Source of the DNA: Synechocystis salina LEGE 00031
GTDB taxonomy: Bacteria > Cyanobacteriota > Cyanobacteriia > Cyanobacteriales > Microcystaceae
NCBI RefSeq assembly: GCF_015207985.1
Contig: NZ_JADEVV010000008.1
Span: 32,221-96,220, forward strand
Direction of reading: 5' to 3'
Length of the DNA stretch: 64,000 nucleotides
Shown: piece after piece, positions 28,235-38,010 of the stretch
Position numbering within the stretch: the first letter of the stretch is position 1
Layout: each line of letters starts with the position of its first letter
Made by a program: the position numbers and the translations under genes
The notes under the pieces: model-generated
Seen by the model: only the letters and a program-made list of their open reading frames with translations
The model's database searches: none
Told to the model about the DNA's origin: nothing

Positions 28235-29011
28235 ATGGACAATTCCCTGATTAGTGAAGTGTGGCGGCAAAGTTTGGCCTTCCCCTGGCTTACCGGTATT
28301 GTGCTCAATAGTTTGCTGTTGGCCTTTGCGGCGATCGCCCCAAAGAAGCTTTTAACCACTGCGGGTTACGGCCATGCCTGGGTGCTGGGGGTAATCATTT
28401 GGGCCGCCCTGGGCTGGCAAGGGTACCTGGTAGTTTTAGCCTATTTTTTGGTGGGTTCCGCGGTCACCCGCATTGGCCAAGCGGAAAAGGAAGCCGCTGG
28501 CATTGCTGAAAAAAGATCCGGCCAACGAGGCCCGGAAAATGTCTGGGGTTCTGCCTTGACTGCTGCTTTCTGTGCCCTGGCGATCGCCTTTGGTCCGCAG
28601 GAGTGGCAACCCTGGTTAGCGTTGGGTTACGTCGCTAGTTTTAGCACCAAGTTATCGGACACCACCGCCAGCGAAGTGGGCAAAGCCTACGGTAAAAGCA
28701 CTTTTTTAATTACCACCCTGCAACCAGTGCCGAGGGGAACAGAGGGAGCAGTGAGTGTGGAAGGCACCGTGGCGGGATTTGTGGCCGGGTTAGCTCTGGC
28801 ATTTTTAGGGTACGGCTTGGGATTGATCACCCTAGGGGGCGTTATGTTCTCCACCCTGGCCGCCTTTGGGGCCACCAACCTAGAGAGTGTGATTGGGGCA
28901 ACCTTGCAAAACAAATGGCCCTGGCTCACCAATGAAGTAGTTAACGGCATTAACACTTTCCTAGGCGCGGCGATCGCCATCGGCATGGCAGCTACGGCCC
29001 AGTTGATTTAA
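28235..29011 (+). CDS. DUF92 family membrane protein, probable VTE6-type phytyl-phosphate kinase
   Basis: This 258-residue multi-helix membrane protein has the DUF92/TIGR00297 features: GSAVTRIGQAEKEAAGIAEK, KRSGQRGPENVWGSALTAA, and ASFSTKLSDTTASEVGKAYGK followed by VPRGTEGAVSVEGTVAG. The last block resembles the CTP-dependent prenyl-phosphate kinase signature. Plant VTE6, a homologue, phosphorylates phytyl phosphate for tocopherol and phylloquinone synthesis, and a Synechocystis orthologue has been described; the function here follows from that. It is the first gene of a pair with ruvA (12 bp gap). Confidence 0.8.
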   Translation: MDNSLISEVWRQSLAFPWLTGIVLNSLLLAFAAIAPKKLLTTAGYGHAWVLGVIIWAALGWQGYLVVLAYFLVGSAVTRIGQAEKEAAGIAEKRSGQRGPENVWGSALTAAFCALAIAFGPQEWQPWLALGYVASFSTKLSDTTASEVGKAYGKSTFLITTLQPVPRGTEGAVSVEGTVAGFVAGLALAFLGYGLGLITLGGVMFSTLAAFGATNLESVIGATLQNKWPWLTNEVVNGINTFLGAAIAIGMAATAQLI

Positions 29012-29023
29012 AAGCAAACTAGT

Positions 29024-29659
29024 ATGATTCAGTTTCTCCACGGCCAAGTTATTACAGTCACAAAAAATATTCAGAACCGTTGGTTTTTAATTTTGTCCGT
29101 TAATGGGGTGGGTTATGAGTTGCAGGTGCCCCATTCTTTAGCCCAACAATGGACTCCGCCGCCCCCGGAACCCCAACAGGTTTTTACCCACCTCTTGGTA
29201 CGTCAAGACCAGATGGCCCTATTTGGTTTTGGCCGCCTGGCGGAAAGGGATTTATTTGGTCAATTGATGGGGGTAACCGGCATCGGGGCCCAGTTGGCGA
29301 TCGCCTTAATTGAAACGCTGGGTTTTGAAGGTTTGGTGCAGGCAGTGGTGACGGGCAATATCAAACAATTATGTCAAACGCCGGGGGTAGGGAAAAAGGG
29401 AGCGGAACGGTTAGCCCTGGAGCTGAAAAGTAAGTTATCCCAATGGCACAAGCTACAAATGGGGGCTGGGGAAATTGACTCTGCCCTGCCCCAGACTGCC
29501 CTACTGGAAGACCTAGAAATGACCCTATTGGCCTTGGGTTACAGTCAGACGGAAATCCAGCAGGCGATCGCCATGGTCAGCCAATTTCCAGAGGTGGCCC
29601 AGAGCGACGATCCTGAAATTTGGATCCGCCAGGCGATCGGTTGGTTAAGTGATCATTGA
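29024..29659 (+). CDS. ruvA: Holliday junction branch migration protein RuvA
   Basis: RuvA tetramers hold Holliday junctions for the RuvB motor. The 211-residue protein has the OB-fold domain I (MIQFLHGQVITVTKN, VNGVGYELQVP), the helix-hairpin-helix domain II (LMGVTGIGAQLAIALIE and CQTPGVGKKGAERLALELK), a linker, and domain III (LEDLEMTLLALGYSQTEIQQAI), which contacts RuvB. It lies 12 bp after the DUF92 gene, so they are probably cotranscribed, and it overlaps the convergent mscL stop by 7 bp. ruvB and ruvC are not in the window. Confidence 0.95.
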   Translation: MIQFLHGQVITVTKNIQNRWFLILSVNGVGYELQVPHSLAQQWTPPPPEPQQVFTHLLVRQDQMALFGFGRLAERDLFGQLMGVTGIGAQLAIALIETLGFEGLVQAVVTGNIKQLCQTPGVGKKGAERLALELKSKLSQWHKLQMGAGEIDSALPQTALLEDLEMTLLALGYSQTEIQQAIAMVSQFPEVAQSDDPEIWIRQAIGWLSDH

Positions 29660-30090
29660 GGGGGGAATTGCTGACTTTCTAAAGTCGTAATTAAACGATT
29701 AATGGAATCGGTTAAATTAGTTTGGGCTTCTAGCATCGGATCTGGCTTCACTTCCGCCACAATTTCTTCCTCCACTGCTTTTTTACGTTGCATTTTTTCG
29801 ATGGCTTTAATGATGAGGAAAATCACAAAAGCAATAATAATAAAATTCACCACTGCAATCACTAATTCCCCTAAACCTAAGGGTAAATCCTGTAATTGAC
29901 TGACACCGGCTTGATCCAGCACTGGTTGGAGCAAAATTGCCATTAACCAAGCTACAAATGCATTAACAATGTTGGTAAAAGCACCACCAATTACTACGGC
30001 TACGGCCAGATCTACCACGTTACCCCGCAGGATAAAATCCTTAAAGTCCCGCCAGAATCCACCGGCCCCTTGTCGTCCACTTTTAGCCAT
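29653..30090 (-). CDS. mscL: Large-conductance mechanosensitive channel
   Basis: MscL opens at high membrane tension to release solutes during osmotic downshock. The 145-residue chain has the N-terminal amphipathic helix and TM1 (FKDFILRGNVVDLAVAVVIGGAFTNIVNAFV), a short periplasmic loop, and TM2 (LVIAVVNFIIIAFVIFLIIKAIEKM). A charged cytoplasmic helix (KKAVEEEIVAEVKPDP) follows, with an extra tail rich in Thr and Gln. GAGGAG sits about 8 nt before the ATG. It overlaps convergent ruvA by 7 bp at the 3' ends. Confidence 0.95.
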   Translation of the reverse strand: MAKSGRQGAGGFWRDFKDFILRGNVVDLAVAVVIGGAFTNIVNAFVAWLMAILLQPVLDQAGVSQLQDLPLGLGELVIAVVNFIIIAFVIFLIIKAIEKMQRKKAVEEEIVAEVKPDPMLEAQTNLTDSINRLITTLESQQFPPQ

Positions 30091-30216
30091 GGGTTTAACT
30101 CCTCTTTTGTACTAAAATATTGTTAATTATTCAGTGGTATCATAGCAGTTTTCAGCGCTACCATTAAATCGGTTGGGCAGACGCTCAGCACTTAATTACC
30201 GAGACCATATTTGTCG

Positions 30217-31587
30217 ATGAAACCAACTGGTTGGAACCAATTTTTACTAGACATTACCCACGACTACAATCTACGGGGCAAGCTTAAGGAGGTATTTTTA
30301 GCTCGCTTTGCCTACGAACATTGGCGCAAGTCCGACCTGGAGGTGTGGGAGATTGCTGAGGCCGCTAGCCATGAAACTTATAAAAAACAAATGACCCAAA
30401 TTTACGGGGTTTTTGCCAATGATAAGCCAGGGGGTTGCCCAGAATTGGATGCCAGCAGTCGCGGACCAGGCAAGTTCCAACTGTTGCGGGATTGGTTTAA
30501 GGAGGTCAAATATCCCCAATGGCAGAGTGAGCAATTGGCTGGCGGCATTAATGGCCTTACCCCAGCATTAACCGTTGGCCGGGGCAGTCCCCTGGGAGAT
30601 AACGTCATCTATGTTCTACGGCTGCCCACGGAGCAACAATGTCTTGAGGAACTGACCAGGGGGGGAGCCCTATTGCGCATTAAAGCTCCGGAAAAAATGG
30701 GCAAGACATCTCTATTGCAATTTTTGCTAGCGGAAGTGGAGGCAACGGGAGATCGCCATATTTATCTCAACCTCCAAACGGCGGAAAGTGCCATGTTTAG
30801 TAACCTGGATAAATTTTTACGGTGGTTCTGTGCCAACCTCAGTCGGGAATTGGGCATTAAACCCAATTTAGATGACTATTGGGACGAAGAATTGTTTGGC
30901 AGTTTAGTTAGTTGTAAAACCTACGTACAAGATTATTTACTTGGTCAAACTGACCGGGCGTTGGTGTTGGCTATTGATAACCTAGACCGCTTATTTGAGT
31001 TTCCTGTCATTGCCCAGGACTTCCTGCCCATGTTGCGCTATTGGCATGAAGAAAGTAATAACTTGGCCCAATGGCAAAAACTCCGTTTAATCATTGCCAA
31101 TTCCACCGAAGCCTATGTCAAGCTAGATGCCAATCAATCCCCCTTTAATGTGGGGCGTCAGTGGAAATTAACTGGCTTCACCAAGGAGCAAATTCTCCAA
31201 CTGAAAAGCGCCTATGGTTTTGATGAAAATCAAATTGAAGAAGAAAATTTATTGAATTTAGGCGAACTGGTGGGGGGCCATCCCTATCTGATTCGTTTGG
31301 CGTTGGATGCGGTACAGAAGACCAGTGTAGATCTAACAACCATTTTGGCCAATGCGGTTACCCAGAGCGGTATTTATAGCAATCATCTCCGCCGTCTTTG
31401 GGGCTTACTGACGGGGACGCCGGATTTGGCCGCCAGCATGAAGCAGGTGGTTAACAGTGACAGTCCGGTGCAGTTGGACCCCCCCATTGCCTACCGCTTG
31501 GAAAGCATGGGGCTAGTGACCCTCAGTGGCGATCGGTGCAGTGCTAGCTGTCCTTTGTACCAGCGTTATTTCCATGAACAGTTGTAA
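30217..31587 (+). CDS. AAA-like (AAA_35) NTPase with N-terminal helical/wHTH-like domain
   Basis: This 456-residue protein belongs to the cyanobacteria-rich AAA_35 group of STAND-like NTPases. The P-loop is RIKAPEKMGKTSLLQFL (around 160-175), missing the usual first Gly, as is common in this group. Walker B is ALVLAIDNLDRLFE, followed by sensor-like LRLIIANSTEAYVK and the winged-helix region GGHPYLIRLALDAVQ. The first 110 residues are helical (LKEVFLARFAYEHWRKSDLEVWEIAEAASHETYKKQ is split here into KEVFLARFAYEHW and VWEIAEAASHETYKK) and recall the helix-turn-helix of vWA-MoxR-associated conflict proteins. No effector domain is fused. ATG 30217 is preferred over TTG 30211. Function unknown. 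Confidence 0.75.
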   Translation: MKPTGWNQFLLDITHDYNLRGKLKEVFLARFAYEHWRKSDLEVWEIAEAASHETYKKQMTQIYGVFANDKPGGCPELDASSRGPGKFQLLRDWFKEVKYPQWQSEQLAGGINGLTPALTVGRGSPLGDNVIYVLRLPTEQQCLEELTRGGALLRIKAPEKMGKTSLLQFLLAEVEATGDRHIYLNLQTAESAMFSNLDKFLRWFCANLSRELGIKPNLDDYWDEELFGSLVSCKTYVQDYLLGQTDRALVLAIDNLDRLFEFPVIAQDFLPMLRYWHEESNNLAQWQKLRLIIANSTEAYVKLDANQSPFNVGRQWKLTGFTKEQILQLKSAYGFDENQIEEENLLNLGELVGGHPYLIRLALDAVQKTSVDLTTILANAVTQSGIYSNHLRRLWGLLTGTPDLAASMKQVVNSDSPVQLDPPIAYRLESMGLVTLSGDRCSASCPLYQRYFHEQL

Positions 31588-31888
31588 GGCGGTTAGCTGG
31601 GTTACTGTGGTATGGGTTCGATTTTGCCCTGGGTTAATGCCCTAAAATGCCAGGGGTAGCTTTTCCCAGTCGGGCAATGGTGGAGAAATGGGACAAGAAC
31701 TCGGTTAACAAGGCCGTAGTAACCCGAAAAATTTGCAAACCCTGCCTGATTTGACCAATTTGTTCTAACAGTTCGCCCTAGACCACTTTCTCCGCTAAAA
31801 CAGAAACTAACCATCCCTGGCGGCGGTCTAGTCCATTTAGACCCCATGGTCAGTGAGTCGTGAACTGAGTTGATTTTGCCAAGTACCC
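31588..31888. other. Intergenic region between the AAA NTPase and tamB
   Basis: About 300 bp hold no convincing gene. An 81-codon minus-strand frame is present but has a low-complexity, Pro/Gly/Trp-rich translation with no ribosome binding site and is not accepted. The region presumably carries the tamB promoter; no clear elements were found. Confidence 0.4.
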
Positions 31889-34800
31889 ATGAGCAACAAT
31901 CCTTCCCCTCACAGTGCGGGGGCGATCGCCAAATTGAGACGTTGGCTAACTAGACCAAGCACCCTGATCACCCTGGGGGGTCTAGCGGTGGCGGGTACGG
32001 GCCTGTATCTGGGAGGGCAACACCTGGCCTACCGGGAAGCATCACCATTTTTAGAGTCGGAATTATCCAGATTGTTGGGGCGGCCGGTGGACATTGGCCC
32101 GGTGGAGGATTTTCGTTTACTGGGGGTAAGACTGGGCAATTCTTCCCTACCACGGACGGCCGATGATGCGACGGCGATCGCCATTGAAGCCATTGAAGTG
32201 GATGTCAATCCCCTACCTTTTTTGGTGGGCAGGCCGGTGGAAGTTAGCGCCACCATTTTTAATCCCCAGGTGACCCTGGAGCAACAGCCTACAGGGCAAT
32301 GGACCACCATCACGTTACCGGAGGGGGACAAACCCTTTTCCCTCCCCCTGGATTTAACGGTGGGGGTGACGCTGGAAAATGCCCAACTACAACTGTTACC
32401 CCAGGGTTTTCAGCAAGCGGTGGAAATTACCGCCGCCGGCCAAGGAGGTTACCAATATCGGCGTCAGGATGATGGCCCCCAACAAACCGTTACCTATGAC
32501 CTAGGGGTGCAATTAGCTGGCAGTGATCTCCGGGCCCAGGGGCAAACGGTCCTCAATACGGGGGAAAGTCAAACCGATGTCACTATTAACCGCCTCGATT
32601 TACCTGCTTTAGCCAGTCTTTTACCCCCTTTGCCTGTGACAGTGGAAAAGGGCCAGGTGTCCGGACAGGTGCAGGGTACCCTACCCAGTTGGCAACAGTG
32701 GTCCGCTCTGCAAACCGTGGGCGATGTTAAGTTGGCGCAACTCCAGGCCCGCATTGATAAGGTCAAGGCCCCTTTGCAAGTCGGTTTAGACCTGGGATTG
32801 ACTGGGCAAAAGTTGCAGATCAACCAGGGCAATATTAACCTCGGCCCCCTCAATGCTGTGCTCCAGGGCACCATTGACTGGCGATCGGGCTACGATGTCC
32901 AGTTCAGTACCAAGGCCATTGACACCGCCGCTTTCCTGGATACCATTGCTGTCCCCCTACCATTACCCATTACAGGGGAAGTCCAGGTCCAGGGAAAGTT
33001 AGAGGGGACCCTCACCGACCCCCAACTCCAGGGCCAGTTGACCAATGTGGCCACGGTAACCCTCGATCGAGTTCCCCTGAATCGCTTGGGAATTAATTTC
33101 CGGGCCGATTTAGACCAAGTTACCTTGGCCGATGTCAGTTTACGCCCTGTCAGTGGAGGGGAAATCCAAGCTCGGGTACAGTCCCCCTGGAAACTACGGC
33201 AATTACTCACCCCCGAAGCGAACCAGTGGCGGTGGCAGGCCATTCCCGTGACAGGCCGGATCAGTGGGGCGATTGCCACCATGGCCTTGTTGGATACCTA
33301 CGCATTGAATCTGCGGCAGGTTGAAATCGGTAACTTCGGTTTTTCTGGCCAGGCTGGGGGCACCTTAGGGAATCCCCGTTTAAATTTGCAATGGCAAACC
33401 ACCGATGGCGATCGCCAGGGCCGTCTTAACCTAGGCACTAGGGGGGAAGCTAATTTAGTGGGGCCCCAATTAACCCTCACCCAAGCGGAAGTAAGCACCA
33501 ACCAGGGTTCCTTGACAGTGCAGGGCCAGGCCAATTTTGCCCAGGATCGTTGGCAAGCCCGTTGGAACACGGCCCAATTTCCCCTGCACCCCCTTTTGCA
33601 AAGCCTGTGTGGCCTAGAAAAAAGTAACTTTTGCTCCCCCCAACTGACAGCGCAACCCCTCACCCTCACCAGGGGCCAGGGCAATGTGAGCGGGGAAATT
33701 TTTGCCTTTGACCCCAACGTTTGGCAGGGCAATGCCGACATCCAACTCACCAGTCAGCAACAAACCGCCGCCATTACTGCCAATTTGATCCGGGGGCAAG
33801 TCCAGGCAGAGGTAGAAGCCCGCAACATTGCCGTCAATCAATATGTGCCTGCTTTAGCCGCGCCGGTGGCCCTCTCCCTCGTCAGCGCCCAAAGCCAATT
33901 CCCCTTGGCTCCTCTATTGACGGGGCAGTTACCCCTGGGACAAATACAGGCCCGCAGTCAATTTACGGCCCTGGTGGACGATCGCCAAATCACTGGCAAT
34001 GCCCAATTGCAGGCAGGTACAGTACAAACCAATGCGACCCTGGGGGCGATCGCCCTTAATCCCTTTTTACCTGGGTTGCCGGTGGCGGCTAGGTTAAACA
34101 CAGGAGAAATCCAGGGCAGTGCCTTTGTGGGGGACATTAATACCTGGGCAGGTGTGCGTAACTTTGACCTCAACCGTCTCCAGGGGGAGGGGCAGTTAAA
34201 ACTCACCGTTGCCAATGGCCCCGTATCGGTAAACGGTACTCTGCTCAATGGCAACTTAGGGGCGATCGCCAATGTGGGGGCCATTCCCCTCAACGCCCTC
34301 GCTCCAGAAATTCCTGTCCCTGCCCAAGTGCAGAGAGGACGTATCTCCCTGGGGGCAAATCTGGCCGACCTGGTGCAAGCCCAACCGGATTTGAGTCGGG
34401 TGGCGGCGATCGCCAATGTGGATTTGGAGGTGGCGGGGGGAACTGTAACCAGTGTGAGTGCCCTGAAAAATCTCACCTGGCAAAGTCGACTCACTGCTAG
34501 GGAAATCAATCTCAATCCCTTACTAGCAAAATATGGTGGCACCGATGGCTCTGCCCTGGCCCCGGTGGAGGGGGAAGTGCGACTGGCGGGTAACCTAGCT
34601 AATTTATTCACCACCGCTAATAATGCGGGCACTATCCCCGTCACAGTGCAACGGGCCGCTTTCCGCAGTGGGCCCCAGAACCTCAATGCCGACGGCAAGA
34701 TTACCATTGGCAACTTCCGCCAACGTCCGGCCCTGACCAATGTCAATCTCAATGTCAGCAATGGCCTCAGTTTTGCGCCCCTGCCCATCGATGCCCTACT

Positions 34801-37800
34801 GACCCAACTGCCCCTGGCCCCGGAATTTCGCCCCCAAGCTTTGGCTATGGAGGGCACCAGCCAATTTACCGGGCAGTTAACGGGGCGCAACGTCACTGGT
34901 TTGGCAGATTTAAAATTAGCGGGCAATCTGGAGCTCAATAACTTAGCCGTGAATGGTTTTGGCTTTGAGCCCCAATTGCGGGGCCCCCTGTCGGTCCAGT
35001 TAAACCAAAATGTCCTAGTGGATCTCCGGGGGCAAGTGGATCGTCTGGCGGTGAATTTCAAACCCTGCCGGGGCAATTGCCTGTTTCCCTACCTTCCCAC
35101 CAGTTTTAACCTGCGTCAGGCCTATGGTCGGGAGCAACCCATCCTCGCCCAGGGCAAACTCAACGGCGATCGCCTAGCCATGGAAGTGAAAGATTTTCCC
35201 CTTGCCATTTTAGACCTGCGGCCGGGGCTACGCTACCAAATTGCCGGGCAACTGGATGGCAACCTCAACGCCGACCTCGTGGTTAACCTCCGTAACGGTA
35301 ACGGCCAGGGTAATTTGGCCATTGATGCTGTCAGCCTTGGCTCCTCGGCGATCGGTGAAGTGACAGCGGCCCTGGGCTATCAAAATCAAACCCTACAACT
35401 CAAACAAGGCCAGGTTAAAACCCCCATTGGTCAATATCAAGCCCAGGGTTCTCTCAACTTCAGAACTGAAGCCATCCAAGCTAATGTAAACGTCAACGGT
35501 GGGGAAATTGCACCCCTGTTGGCGGCGGCCAATATTTCCGATGTGGGTTCCCTACTGCGGCTTACGGGTTTAGAGTCTGTCCCCAAGGAATCTGCCGATA
35601 TCGTTGGTCCCCTCAGTTTGGGCAACCCCGATGGGTCGTTGGAAAATCAGCTTAATCTCCTCTACGTCATTGACCAGCGCATTATCGCCCTCGCCCAGCA
35701 GTACGAACGGGGGGGGGTACCGACCCAGTTAAACGTCCAGGGAAATTTTGATGCGGCGCTTAACTTGAATGGCACCCTACGGGATCCGGCCCTCGCCCTC
35801 AAAGTACAAGGCAGAAATTGGAGTTGGTACCCCCAGGGGCCCTTTCCCAACATTGTGCCCCCCATCGGGCTAGTGATGAATGAAACCCGCTTCCTGCCCA
35901 TTGAACAGTTTCAACTGGAAGCTAAATTTGCTGACGGTCGTCTGGCCCTACTACCCTCTTTTGTGCAAATTCGGGAATCTCGCCTGGGGGCAGAGGGAAT
36001 TTTCTCCCTAGAAAAAACCCAATTGCAATGGTCAATTAAGGATTTTAATCTGAACAATTTGGACTCCTTTGTGGAAATGTCCTCCGCCTTTGGTGCCCGT
36101 CTCAACGCCGAAGGAAGTGTGGCCCTGACCGCCGCCGGCCCTGCCCTATCGGGAAAATTCAACTTTGACCAGATCACCCTCAACGCTAGGCCGGTGCCGG
36201 AAGAAGTGGGGGGACAATTCGATTACCAAAATAATTTATTGCAGTTGGTCACTTCGGAAGCTTCTCCCCTCTACTTGCGGGCTGATGTGCCCTTTTATTG
36301 GAATCCCCAGGAAGCGAAGGCCGCAGAGGGACCAAGTACCTTTAGGGCTGAATTCAAAATTCCCCCCAATTCCTTGGAGTTGTTAGACGTGGTCAGTCAA
36401 GAACAATTGGTCTGGCTTGGCGGGGAAGGACAAGCGGATTTAAAGGTAGAAGGGGAAATTGACCAACATAACGGCATTGGCATTGCCGATCTTAGAGCCC
36501 TGGGTAAGGTCAGTCTCAATGGAGCACAAATTAGGAGTGCCGCCCTACCAACCCCGGTGCAGGTGGATGGGGAAATTCTGTTTAACAACACAACGATCGC
36601 CATTGAACAGTTAACGGGGCAACTGGACCAAAGTCGGATCGAAGTGGCCGGTGTACTGCCGCTATTTGATGCCCAGCCGGGCCTGGAAAATCCCCTCCAG
36701 GTCAGCATTAAACCGACCAATATCGCCATTCCCAATCTTTACCAAGGTAATTTAGCGGGGTTAGTGACCGTTGAGGGTTCTGCCCTGGCGCCAAAACTCA
36801 CCGGGGACGTGGCCTTAGCCAATGGCAGGGTATTTGTGCCGGACCGGAGCTTGGACAGTCAACCAAGCCGCATTGCGGAATTACGCACCAGACTGGGTTG
36901 GTTCAAGGGCACAAGGCGATCGCCCTTGGTGGAACCCCAGTTGAATGACCTACGCATCACCCTGGACAATCTTCATATCGAGCAGGAGCCTCTTTATGTG
37001 TTTACCTTTGGTGGTGGATTAACGGTCAATGGCCCCCTGACTGACTTTAACGATCTGCGGGCCGATGGCACCATTAACCTCGACCGGGGTCGGGTCAGCT
37101 TTTTTGATACCCGCTTTTTGCTCGATCGCCGGGCCCCCAACACCATTACGTTCTATTCAGATGAGGACCTAATTAACCCCAGCTTGAACATCGCCATGCG
37201 CACCATTGTGTCCGATTTGCCCCAATCAGCCCGGATGCGTTCCCAGGAAACCAATGAATATCCCGACGACAGTCTGAATCAAATTGAGCGGATTGATGTG
37301 CGCCTCACCATTGACGGCAGTCTGAGCCAAATTTTGCCCAATATTAATCCCCGCTACAGCGCCGTTTGTGACCCCACTGTCACCTTCCGACCGCTCACAG
37401 GGGTGGGGAGTTTTGATGAATTTCAACTTGATCGCCTTTCCCGCTGCTTACAAATTCTGGCCGCCCAGGGGGTAGAGAACGAACAAATTTTTAGTAATCC
37501 GGCCCTGAACCTGACCAGCAGTCCTCCCCGTACCGAAGGGGAAATTGTTCGCCTCTTGGGAGAACAGGTGATTGTTTTGGTGGATGCGCTCCAGGGCAAA
37601 AACTCCAGCCAGTTATTGCAGGTGGGCATTACCCAACTGGCGATCCCAATGATTTTCCAGGGATTGGTCTACGACGTGGAAACGGCTATCAGCGACAAAA
37701 TCAAGAGCACGGACTTCCGGGTGGTGCCTTTCCTCGAAGCTATCTACGAAGTGGAGGACAAGGGCTATATGCGTTTCACCTACGATTACAATTTTAGTCA

Positions 37801-37831
37801 GTTCATCATTCGCTATGAGAAACAGTTCTAA
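31889..37831 (+). CDS. TamB/TIC236-like intermembrane bridge protein
   Basis: This very large envelope protein has 1980 residues. A cytoplasmic N-terminus and one membrane anchor (STLITLGGLAVAGTGLYLGG, about 29-48) precede a long chain of repeated beta-rich segments, such as LQGQLTNVATVTLDRVPLNR and VQAEVEARNIAVNQYVPAL, that build the hydrophobic groove of TamB-type lipid-transfer proteins. The C-terminal TamB domain (about 1650-1980) ends with MRFTYDYNFSQFIIRYEKQF, a terminal beta-strand and Phe like those that pair with Omp85 partners. In plastids the homologue TIC236 links TOC75 to the inner membrane. No omp85 or tamA gene is adjacent. It is rich in HIP1, so a long-term resident. Confidence 0.9.
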   Translation: MSNNPSPHSAGAIAKLRRWLTRPSTLITLGGLAVAGTGLYLGGQHLAYREASPFLESELSRLLGRPVDIGPVEDFRLLGVRLGNSSLPRTADDATAIAIEAIEVDVNPLPFLVGRPVEVSATIFNPQVTLEQQPTGQWTTITLPEGDKPFSLPLDLTVGVTLENAQLQLLPQGFQQAVEITAAGQGGYQYRRQDDGPQQTVTYDLGVQLAGSDLRAQGQTVLNTGESQTDVTINRLDLPALASLLPPLPVTVEKGQVSGQVQGTLPSWQQWSALQTVGDVKLAQLQARIDKVKAPLQVGLDLGLTGQKLQINQGNINLGPLNAVLQGTIDWRSGYDVQFSTKAIDTAAFLDTIAVPLPLPITGEVQVQGKLEGTLTDPQLQGQLTNVATVTLDRVPLNRLGINFRADLDQVTLADVSLRPVSGGEIQARVQSPWKLRQLLTPEANQWRWQAIPVTGRISGAIATMALLDTYALNLRQVEIGNFGFSGQAGGTLGNPRLNLQWQTTDGDRQGRLNLGTRGEANLVGPQLTLTQAEVSTNQGSLTVQGQANFAQDRWQARWNTAQFPLHPLLQSLCGLEKSNFCSPQLTAQPLTLTRGQGNVSGEIFAFDPNVWQGNADIQLTSQQQTAAITANLIRGQVQAEVEARNIAVNQYVPALAAPVALSLVSAQSQFPLAPLLTGQLPLGQIQARSQFTALVDDRQITGNAQLQAGTVQTNATLGAIALNPFLPGLPVAARLNTGEIQGSAFVGDINTWAGVRNFDLNRLQGEGQLKLTVANGPVSVNGTLLNGNLGAIANVGAIPLNALAPEIPVPAQVQRGRISLGANLADLVQAQPDLSRVAAIANVDLEVAGGTVTSVSALKNLTWQSRLTAREINLNPLLAKYGGTDGSALAPVEGEVRLAGNLANLFTTANNAGTIPVTVQRAAFRSGPQNLNADGKITIGNFRQRPALTNVNLNVSNGLSFAPLPIDALLTQLPLAPEFRPQALAMEGTSQFTGQLTGRNVTGLADLKLAGNLELNNLAVNGFGFEPQLRGPLSVQLNQNVLVDLRGQVDRLAVNFKPCRGNCLFPYLPTSFNLRQAYGREQPILAQGKLNGDRLAMEVKDFPLAILDLRPGLRYQIAGQLDGNLNADLVVNLRNGNGQGNLAIDAVSLGSSAIGEVTAALGYQNQTLQLKQGQVKTPIGQYQAQGSLNFRTEAIQANVNVNGGEIAPLLAAANISDVGSLLRLTGLESVPKESADIVGPLSLGNPDGSLENQLNLLYVIDQRIIALAQQYERGGVPTQLNVQGNFDAALNLNGTLRDPALALKVQGRNWSWYPQGPFPNIVPPIGLVMNETRFLPIEQFQLEAKFADGRLALLPSFVQIRESRLGAEGIFSLEKTQLQWSIKDFNLNNLDSFVEMSSAFGARLNAEGSVALTAAGPALSGKFNFDQITLNARPVPEEVGGQFDYQNNLLQLVTSEASPLYLRADVPFYWNPQEAKAAEGPSTFRAEFKIPPNSLELLDVVSQEQLVWLGGEGQADLKVEGEIDQHNGIGIADLRALGKVSLNGAQIRSAALPTPVQVDGEILFNNTTIAIEQLTGQLDQSRIEVAGVLPLFDAQPGLENPLQVSIKPTNIAIPNLYQGNLAGLVTVEGSALAPKLTGDVALANGRVFVPDRSLDSQPSRIAELRTRLGWFKGTRRSPLVEPQLNDLRITLDNLHIEQEPLYVFTFGGGLTVNGPLTDFNDLRADGTINLDRGRVSFFDTRFLLDRRAPNTITFYSDEDLINPSLNIAMRTIVSDLPQSARMRSQETNEYPDDSLNQIERIDVRLTIDGSLSQILPNINPRYSAVCDPTVTFRPLTGVGSFDEFQLDRLSRCLQILAAQGVENEQIFSNPALNLTSSPPRTEGEIVRLLGEQVIVLVDALQGKNSSQLLQVGITQLAIPMIFQGLVYDVETAISDKIKSTDFRVVPFLEAIYEVEDKGYMRFTYDYNFSQFIIRYEKQF

Positions 37832-38010
37832 AACTGGCACCCTGGAAGCTGAAGCTAGTTTTTTGTTAAGGTGGGGCAAATTTCAGCTTTTGCGGTCCGG
37901 CCGGCGGCTTCCCCTCAGAATGGGGTGCTCTAGTTGCCAGCTAACGGGGAGTCACCAAGTCCCAATTGCTCGCCCCTACTTCTATAAATTGTGTTAGGAG
38001 AATTAGTCCC

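Noticed and set aside
31602..31847. 81-codon minus-strand frame before tamB
   Set aside because: No ribosome binding site, no homology features, Pro/Gly/Trp-rich start.
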